Origin: Promethearchaeota archaeon
GTDB taxonomy: Archaea; Asgardarchaeota; Lokiarchaeia; Sigyniarchaeales; SOKP01
Assembly: GCA_008080765.1 (NCBI GenBank)
Contig: SHMU01000020.1
Coordinates: 1 to 35,393, forward strand
Length of the DNA: 35,393 nucleotides
Direction: 5' to 3'
Notes under the pieces: generated by a model
The model's input: only the letters and a program-made list of their open reading frames with translations
Told to the model about the DNA's origin: nothing
The model's database searches: none
Made by a program: the position numbers and the translations under genes
In this document: positions 18,272 to 26,200 of the stretch, piece by piece
How the letters are laid out: every line of letters starts with the position of its first letter
Numbering within the stretch: position 1 is the first letter of the stretch

Positions 18272-18961
18272 ATGGGACAAGACTATTCATACAAGCATGA
18301 TTTTAACCAATTTATTATTAATAATTCCGTTATAGGTTTTTTTGAAACACCGATCCAATTGAAATCTGGGAGGTTGTCTTATTTTTATGTAAATTGGCGA
18401 AATGTTGTTTCAGATGTCTTTTTAATTGATCAACTCACAGATTATCTCATTAATTTTATAGAAGAAAAAAAATTTGAAGTTGATTGTTTTATTGGAGTAC
18501 CAGAGGGTGCTACTAAGATTGGTATTATAACTCAATTTAAATGGGCAAAAAATCAAAATGATTTTAAAAAGAAGGCTTATCCATTACCAATGGCAAGAGG
18601 AAAAATAAAGCAACACGGAGATCCTGAGGATAGAGCTTATATTGGTCCCCCAAAAGGAAATATTGTTGTTATAGAAGATGTTACAACTACAGGCCAATCC
18701 CTCTTAGAATTATTAACTCAACTTAATGAATTGAACGTAACCTGTATTGCTACCATAAGTCTAACAAGTAGAAATGAGTTAAGGGGCGATGGGACTACTA
18801 TCAAAACTATTTTAGCCCAGAAAGGGATTAAATATTATGCAATGAGTAATGCTTTAGAGCTTCTACCTCTATTGAGTAAAAAGATCGATCTTGATCTTTC
18901 CCTAAGAGAAAAAATTGAACGTTATTTTGAAATGTATGGAGAGAGACCTTTGAAATTGTAG
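18272..18961 (+). CDS. pyrE: Orotate phosphoribosyltransferase (PyrE-like)
   Basis: A type I phosphoribosyltransferase, most likely the enzyme that joins orotate to PRPP to give orotidine 5'-phosphate. The PRPP loop VVIEDVTTTGQSL is at about residues 132-144. The flexible-loop region PLPMARGKIKQHG and a GVPEGATKIG segment fit OPRT. I chose the ATG at 18272, preceded by GGTGAT at 18256-18261. A GTG at 18257 would overlap the previous stop by four bases and add five residues. The gene lies at the end of the topoisomerase VI operon. Another PRPP-using enzyme of the same fold is possible but less likely. Confidence 0.82.
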   Translation: MGQDYSYKHDFNQFIINNSVIGFFETPIQLKSGRLSYFYVNWRNVVSDVFLIDQLTDYLINFIEEKKFEVDCFIGVPEGATKIGIITQFKWAKNQNDFKKKAYPLPMARGKIKQHGDPEDRAYIGPPKGNIVVIEDVTTTGQSLLELLTQLNELNVTCIATISLTSRNELRGDGTTIKTILAQKGIKYYAMSNALELLPLLSKKIDLDLSLREKIERYFEMYGERPLKL

Positions 18962-18981
18962 AAACCTCTCTTATTGTAGTT

Positions 18982-19533
18982 TTAATCTAAGAAGAAATCA
19001 CGGAAAGAACCAACAATTTCGAATAATTCTTTATATAAGACTTTTTCTGATGTGCTCAGCCGACTCATAGTAATTTCTGTTAATTCAGTTTGAGAAAGTC
19101 TCAACAACTTTAGTAATCGTGTATCAATAATGTTTGCCGTATAAGAATTATAAAGATCCATCAGCTGCTTTGGCTTTATTCCCTCTTCAGTGATTTTAAT
19201 CATAAAATTTCTAAATTCCTTAATTTTATTTAAAAATAGATTGTTTTCAAGTTGTGCTAATTGTGGGTCATCTCGCTCTCGGATAGCAAACCTCTGCACG
19301 TCTACATTGTCACATTTTTCTCCGGGTGCGATTTTTAAAATATTATGGGCGATTAAGGGAAGGGCTAGCCAAAATTTAAGTTTATATGTTTTTCCCTTTT
19401 TAAAGGGCCCAAATTGTTTATTAAAAAGCGTAAATCCTTTATAAGGGGCTATACACTCCGTTAAAACGGGCTGATTTTTATAGATAAAATTGATACGCGT
19501 TAGTTCAACTTTAATATTGCTTTGTAATTTCAA
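18982..19533 (-). CDS. GINS complex subunit (Gins23-like)
   Basis: A 183-residue protein resembling archaeal Gins23 (Psf2/Psf3-type). An N-terminal beta segment runs through FGPFKKGKTYKLKFWLALPLIAH-like residues 40-63, where the family has a glycine-lysine turn and a hydrophobic W-L-A helix. A mostly helical remainder follows. GINS joins MCM and Cdc45/RecJ in the replicative CMG helicase. The MCM gene lies nearby on the opposite strand, with one gene between, which supports the call. The start is TTG, since no in-frame ATG is close. It is convergent with pyrE and divergent from the HEAT-repeat gene. The weak overall signal leaves some doubt. Confidence 0.68.
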   Translation of the reverse strand: MKLQSNIKVELTRINFIYKNQPVLTECIAPYKGFTLFNKQFGPFKKGKTYKLKFWLALPLIAHNILKIAPGEKCDNVDVQRFAIRERDDPQLAQLENNLFLNKIKEFRNFMIKITEEGIKPKQLMDLYNSYTANIIDTRLLKLLRLSQTELTEITMSRLSTSEKVLYKELFEIVGSFRDFFLD

Positions 19534-19658
19534 TGTGAAGGCAATAGATTTTTATTTTTGAAATAAATTTAATATGTAGATGAGATTATATATACTACTA
19601 ATTGAACTCTTAAAATATATTTATCTATTATTTGTTTAACAATTTTTAGTGATAATAC

Positions 19659-22600
19659 ATGATTGCAGAACTTTCTTTGCTCATTATTTTTATTGCTGTC
19701 TGGATTGTAGGGGCCTACATTATTTATAGGCAAGTTGCGTTAATTAAAAAGGGAGACTTTTCCATCAAAGATATTTTAAAATGTATTTTTTATGGATTAG
19801 TTTTTTCTTTTGCGGTAATGGTAGTAATGGGAATGGCATTTATTTTTGCGGTTAATTCACCAGATTTATGGCAAGGTAGCTCTGTTCAGCCAGAGAATAT
19901 TCATCCCTTTGCGTTACTTATCCCTCTTTTTGTATGTTTACTATATATTACAATATATCCTCTAATTGATTTCTTGTATTTAGCACAGAGCTCACAAACT
20001 AAAGAAGGCTTAACTGTTTTTCATAAAATCTTGGGAAAAACAATAATTAATAGGTTTGACTCAAAAATTAAATCGTTTGCAATAGCAATTGCATTTTATT
20101 TTGGTGTGTTTCTTGCACCCCCCTTTCTACTTTCGCTGCTTGGTATTCCTCTTATTTTACTATGGAGTACCTGGTTCCTAGTCTATCCATTAATGATTTT
20201 GACATATTATGGGGCCAAAGGATTTATTGCGGGAATTTCCGATGCCTACCTTCATATTCCTAATATGAACCGTTCACTTTTTGTTGGTATTGAAAATCCA
20301 AAACGAGCAACCAGAGAGTTCTTAGATGATCCCGTTTCAAGAATTCTGATTGGAATGATGTTATTTGTATTTATTTGGCAATGGATATCTTCCGTACAAA
20401 CAATCTTGTTTCTATTCAAAGGAGAAATGGGCATATCTCCTTATTCCTATTCGGGAATGGTATTTTTAACCCTTCTTTTTGGCGTTATTGGATATTTTAC
20501 ACGATTTTGGGGGCGAAAAATTCAATATCGGGCAATTGATATCTATTTTGCAGCCTATCTAATGGCTGCTGTGGGTATTAATGTCTTTGTTAATTTCTTA
20601 ATTGTTAATATTACTAAATTAAGAGAAACATTAAACGTATGGTTCCTTACAGCACCAATCACGGACAATTTCCTCCTTTTTGCGATTCCCGCCGTAATAG
20701 AGGAAATTGTACTAATCCTCTTTACATCATATTATTTTCTTGCAAGAGAGAGTACTTTCAACATCAACTACATGCATTCTAAAATTACAGAATGCGGTCA
20801 AACGTTTGATCCCATACCATTATTCAATTTGCTAAAAAGTAAGAATTCTAAGCTAAGAAACCATGCAGAGCAAACATTATTTAATATGTATGAACGAATA
20901 CCATTGAAGATAGATATTGACATTCACGAAATTAAATACAAATACCCCCTATTAGATGGTCTCAGCAGCTCGGATAAGTATATTAGACAAGTATGTGCAA
21001 ATATTATGAATCAGTTAGAACGGGACTTCCCCGAGGAGGTTTTACCATGGATTGTGGAATCACTTTCCTCTCCAAATTATGAAAAAAGCATAACTATGGC
21101 TAAAACTTTATTAGATTCACAACTCAATTTGCTTCAAAAAATTCCAAAAGTAATCCTCTTTAAATTAATTAATGATTATGAATGGCATTTACGATATATC
21201 CTTATAAAAGTTTTAAAAAAATTACTTCTCAATAAACATGTATATATTGAAAACATGCCCATTAAGAAACTCTTAAAAGATCCAGATGTGAAGGTGCAAG
21301 TTGAAGTCTTAAACATGCTAAATGAATATACTTCATATTCTATTCCTATAGAGATTTTACAAGCAAAAATTAATCATGATAATCGACATGTTCGAGCTGC
21401 CGCAATTAAGACCCTTAAAAATGTAACGAATGAAGAGATAAAGGATCAGATTATCCCCCTCTTAATTCCTCACATGAAAGATCCTTCAAACTTAGTGCGG
21501 GCCTCTATATTTGAACTATTTTCCAATCTGAAAAATATAAAAAAATATTCTCTACCAATGCACCCCTTATATAATGCCTTAGAAAGTTCCGATTCAGGGC
21601 TGCGAAATGCTGCTATTTTGGTGATACAAAAATATCATGAGCAAAAACCAAGTGCCATTGATGTAGATGAAATTATCAAAAAAATTAATGACAGTCAAAT
21701 TGATAACTTAATTGATATCTTAAATTTATTAGGGGGTCTCTGGACAGATAAGGGACATTTCTGGAACAAGGATCCAGAAAAAATCTTAAATATATTCCTT
21801 AGATATCTTAAATTTAATGATGCAAATGTGAAGGATATGGTAACACATATAATTATCAATAAATACGATTTAAATCCCGATATTATATTTCAAACCTTAG
21901 TAGAAATTCCGGATACTTCCAGATTTATTCTAAAAGGCCATATCTCCCAAACATTAATAAAACTCGCTGAGAAATATCCCGATGATGTAATTCCTCGATT
22001 GAGTAATTTTAAATCTTTTGAGAAAAAAGAAGCTCAAATTAATGCTCTTTCTGCATTAGAAGAAATTGCTGAGAAATATCCAGAAAAAATCGAATTGTCC
22101 CCTTTTATTTCTGTTTTGAAAGGGTCAAACGACCCATTGGTAAAAAATCAGTGTACGAAAATCTTAACTCAGATTGCAAAAGTAAATCCAAAGGCTGTAG
22201 AATCAATCCTTCCAGAAATATCGCTTGTATTCGAAAATCAAGAACCTTCTGTAAAAATTGCTATTGCAAAATCTTTATTACACATTGCTCAACAATCCCC
22301 ACAACTTATTGATAAGAAAAACGTAATAGATCTTCTTTCTGAAGATGATTCTTTTATTAGAGAAACTGCTACAAAAATATTAGGAGAAATTGGTACGGTT
22401 TCAGACAAATATGAAGAGATTATTGATACATTGTTAAAAAACGCCTTAGTAGATCAAGAATGGATTGTGAGAGAATCTGCAATTACAAGTGTGGGGCGAA
22501 TTTTAACCAATATTAAGGATAAGTCCTTTATAATTGAGAAATTGATACCACTACTAGATGATAACAAACCTTGGGTTAGACGCTCTGTATTAAATCTTTT

Positions 22601-23045
22601 GTCGGATATAGAGGAACTCTCAATCTCTCAAATCCCTTTAGATAAAATCTATGAAAATATCGATCATGAAAGTGCTGAAATTCGCGAGGCAACCGCTAAA
22701 TTATTAAGAAAATATGAGAATGAAAATATTGAACGAATATTTAATAAAATCATTTCATTGTTGGAGGATCCCTTCAAGCAAGTGAGAAATAAAATGATAA
22801 TCAGTATGATTGATATAATTCGCTCAAAAGGACTAGAAAGTCTTTTGCCAGAACTCTTGAAATATCTAAGCGATGAATATTCGCTTGAGTTACAGAGATC
22901 AATTGCTACACTTTTAGAACGAGTGGCGAAATATGAGAAAGAGGAAATAAAGGAAAGAATTATTTCTGTATTAGAAATTCGCTGTAATATGTCACAAGAC
23001 CAAATAATATGCAGAGCTCTTCATAATCTCAAAACATATTTATAA
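19659..23045 (+). CDS. Polytopic membrane protein with long C-terminal HEAT-repeat domain
   Basis: An 1128-residue protein of unknown function. About nine hydrophobic membrane segments are visible, at roughly 3-23, 42-65, 84-106, 137-155, 157-182, 228-253, 264-282, 294-318 and 336-360. From about residue 380 to the end there are repeated helix pairs of 35-40 residues with the HEAT pattern, for example SNLVRASIFELF, DSFIRETATKIL, EWIVRESAITSV and KPWVRRSVLNLL. The soluble part probably faces the cytoplasm as a protein-binding solenoid, condensin- or adaptin-like only in the general sense. It lies between a GINS-like gene and MCM, but no sequence motif ties it to replication. Confidence 0.82.
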   Translation: MIAELSLLIIFIAVWIVGAYIIYRQVALIKKGDFSIKDILKCIFYGLVFSFAVMVVMGMAFIFAVNSPDLWQGSSVQPENIHPFALLIPLFVCLLYITIYPLIDFLYLAQSSQTKEGLTVFHKILGKTIINRFDSKIKSFAIAIAFYFGVFLAPPFLLSLLGIPLILLWSTWFLVYPLMILTYYGAKGFIAGISDAYLHIPNMNRSLFVGIENPKRATREFLDDPVSRILIGMMLFVFIWQWISSVQTILFLFKGEMGISPYSYSGMVFLTLLFGVIGYFTRFWGRKIQYRAIDIYFAAYLMAAVGINVFVNFLIVNITKLRETLNVWFLTAPITDNFLLFAIPAVIEEIVLILFTSYYFLARESTFNINYMHSKITECGQTFDPIPLFNLLKSKNSKLRNHAEQTLFNMYERIPLKIDIDIHEIKYKYPLLDGLSSSDKYIRQVCANIMNQLERDFPEEVLPWIVESLSSPNYEKSITMAKTLLDSQLNLLQKIPKVILFKLINDYEWHLRYILIKVLKKLLLNKHVYIENMPIKKLLKDPDVKVQVEVLNMLNEYTSYSIPIEILQAKINHDNRHVRAAAIKTLKNVTNEEIKDQIIPLLIPHMKDPSNLVRASIFELFSNLKNIKKYSLPMHPLYNALESSDSGLRNAAILVIQKYHEQKPSAIDVDEIIKKINDSQIDNLIDILNLLGGLWTDKGHFWNKDPEKILNIFLRYLKFNDANVKDMVTHIIINKYDLNPDIIFQTLVEIPDTSRFILKGHISQTLIKLAEKYPDDVIPRLSNFKSFEKKEAQINALSALEEIAEKYPEKIELSPFISVLKGSNDPLVKNQCTKILTQIAKVNPKAVESILPEISLVFENQEPSVKIAIAKSLLHIAQQSPQLIDKKNVIDLLSEDDSFIRETATKILGEIGTVSDKYEEIIDTLLKNALVDQEWIVRESAITSVGRILTNIKDKSFIIEKLIPLLDDNKPWVRRSVLNLLSDIEELSISQIPLDKIYENIDHESAEIREATAKLLRKYENENIERIFNKIISLLEDPFKQVRNKMIISMIDIIRSKGLESLLPELLKYLSDEYSLELQRSIATLLERVAKYEKEEIKERIISVLEIRCNMSQDQIICRALHNLKTYL

Positions 23046-23160
23046 TCCTCCTGATTTGTTTGAAAATTATTAGCAAAAAATCTTGGGCTCCCCACACTTT
23101 CTCTTCTCATGGTATTTGCCCTAACACTAAATTCTTTGATAAATTAATGCCCTCTGATCT

Positions 23161-23172
23161 TTTATATATAAA
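23161..23172 (+). promoter_or_regulatory. TATA-like box upstream of mcm
   Basis: TTTATATATAAA stands out in the 219-base gap before mcm. A start about 25 bases downstream would give a leader of about 65-70 bases. The rest of the gap shows only a spurious 62-codon frame. Confidence 0.45.
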
Positions 23173-23264
23173 CGCTATTTTCTCTTTATTAATTAAACCA
23201 ATAATATTTATATTAATAAATTGTCAAAAATTCCTTACATATAATTAGAAAATAATGATGTAGT

Positions 23265-26200
23265 ATGACAACTCCAATCTCAAGCCCCTCAACCCCAATA
23301 AATCCCGTCCAGCGATTTGAAGATTTTTATCGGCTGTATGAAGAAACTCCCGGTGAATATAAGTATCAAGATAAAATAAAAGATATTGATGCAAAAGGTG
23401 GATACACCTTAAATGTTTTATACGAAGATCTTCTCGCCTTTGACCCGACTATTGCCGATAAATTAAAAAACGATCCAGAAACTTATTTAGAAGATGCAGT
23501 TAAAGCATTTAAAAACATTCTTAAGTTTCAATCGGGAACAAAATTACCCCATGAACACTATTTTGTAAGAATCTTCACTAAAGATGAAAAAACAACTTTA
23601 GGTGTACCCATTAGAGGACTACGTTCTAAAAATATTGATAAATTTGTATGGCTAAAAGGCATAACAATAAGAAGCTCCGCGGTACGTCCCAAATTAAAAA
23701 CGGCAACTTTTGAATGTCTGGTATGTGGAGCAACTTTTGAAATCATTCAATTAACTTCCAGTGTAAAATGGCCGAGAATGTGCACGAATAAAGCTTGCAA
23801 AGCAAAGGCGAAATCTGATTTTCGCCTCATTACGAAGATGTCAGAATTTGTTGATTGGCAAAGTATTTCTATTCAAGAAATTCCCGAAGACTTGCCTCCA
23901 GGAAGGATGCCCCGCTCAGTGCAAGCTATTTTAAAGCATGATTTGGTAGACTCTGTAAAACCGGGGGATAGGGTGAATCTAATGGGTGTCTTTAAATCTG
24001 TTTTGGCAACATCCATACGTAATCAAAATTCCACGCTTTTTAAGACTTTTATAGAGGTTAATTATATAGATCCCGAGGAGAAATCTGAGCAAGATGTGGA
24101 TCTTACCAAAGAAGAAAAAGAAGAAATCGTAAAATTGGCAAAGGAGCCAATGATCCAGAAAAAGATTGCACGCTCCATTGCCCCCACAATCTATGGAAGA
24201 GATGATCTGAAAATGGCATGTGCTCTCAGTTTATTCGGGGGGACTAAAAAAAAAAAACCAGGGGGAGGATACAAGAGAGGCGACATTCATATATTATTTG
24301 TGGGAGATCCTGGAACCGGAAAAAGCGTACATGGCTCTGAAGAAATATATGTTGGAAAAGCTGATAAAAAGATCACAAATTGGAGAATTAGCAAAATCGG
24401 TAAATTTATTGATAACATAATTGAAAAAAATAAAAAAGACGTGAAATATAAAGGAGATTCAGAAATTTTAAAATTAATAGAAAAGGATTTTTATACCTAT
24501 TCAATAAACACTCAAACCTTAAAAACACAAAAATCAAAGATTAGAGAAGTTAGTAGGCATAACTCAGATTATTTAGTCCAAATTGAAACTAAATCGGGAA
24601 GAATGGTATTAGCGACTCCCAATCATTCTTTTACAACGATTGATAATGGCAAATTAGAAGTCCTTGAAGCATCCGAGCTAATTGAAGGAGTATATTTACC
24701 AATAGCAAGAAACCTAGAACTTCCAGAAGTTAATAAAGAATTGGACTTGTCATTGTTTTTAAATCAATTTGAATTAGTTCATTCAAATGCTATCATGAAT
24801 AATATTTCTTCCTCTCAATCATTAGAAATAAACCTCACTAACACTGACTTAGATACAAATATTACTAAAGGAACCATTAAATCCTATATCGAAAATCCTC
24901 TCATCAACTTCGAAAGAGAATGCATCAGACTCAAATATGATACATCGTGGATTCCACGTAAGGTCGATTTTAATGAAAGTTTTGGAAGGATCGTCGGATT
25001 CTTTTTAGCAGAAGGAGATGTAATTAAAAATAGTATAAGAATTACTAATTTTGAAAGTCATATTTTAGATTTAATAGAGAATGATTTTTTTAGTTTATTT
25101 AAACGAGTTTCTCGGTGTGATGAAGATAATACAATCCAATTTCATAACGCAAGCTTGGCTGCAATTTTTAAAAATCTTTTTGGCACAGGTGCTGAAAATA
25201 AAAGATTACCCGAATCATTCTTTTTTACTCCAGAATCTTTTCGCCAAAAATTATTATCAGCTTATTTTACTGGAGATGCTTACATCAAAAAAGAGGGATT
25301 ATATATATCTGCATTATCAAAAAGTAAACTACTATCTCATGCGATCTCAGATTTATTAGCATCTGTGGGGATTTTCGCTACGATTCGTAAAAAAATTATC
25401 ACGTCAAGAGAATATAAAGGGAAATTATTTTATGAAATGATTTTAACTGACGAAGAAGTCATTAAATTTTATAAGAAAATAGGATTCTTGAATCCCAATA
25501 AACAAAAGAAATTGCTGAAAAATATAAAAAAATATGCAGCAAAATCTAGATATCACATAAAAGATATAATTCCAAATTTTGGAGATATTCTCCGAAAAAT
25601 TACTGATGACCTTGGATTAAAAGGGAGAGGGAACTCTCGGCAAAGAAATTTTCTAGCAGAATTGAGAGGAAAAACTCGGAGACAACAGGCAGGTCGAATC
25701 TACCTCAAGAAAAAAACATCTTTTATGGAAGATTTGTATGATGAGAGAAATAAAAAACCCGGACCTGATTTTGAGCGGTTAAAAACTTTAACTCATTCGG
25801 ATATTTTTTGGGATAAAATAGAGAGAATAGAGATATTTAAGAAAAAGACTAATGTGTATGATATAGGAACTGATGATGGACACTTTATACTAGCTAAGGG
25901 GAACTTAATTGTTCATAATAGTGAGATACTGAAAGATACGGTTGAGAAGTCTCCGCGAGGGTTGTATACTTCAGGAAAAGGCTCCACGGCAGTAGGATTA
26001 ACTGCTGCAGTCATTAAAGATGCAGATACAGGTCAGATGAATTTAGAGGCGGGGGCTATGGTACTCGCCAATGGAGGAATTGCCGCTATAGATGAGTTTG
26101 ATAAGATGGATTCTGCCGACAGATCAGCGCTGCACGAGGCGATGGAACAACAATCCTATCATTATAATACTGAAATCTTAACTTCTAATGGCAAAAGAAT

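Noticed and set aside
23060-23248. A 62-codon frame between the HEAT-repeat gene and mcm
   Set aside because: It has AT-driven composition, no ribosome binding site and no motif, and it overlaps the probable mcm promoter.
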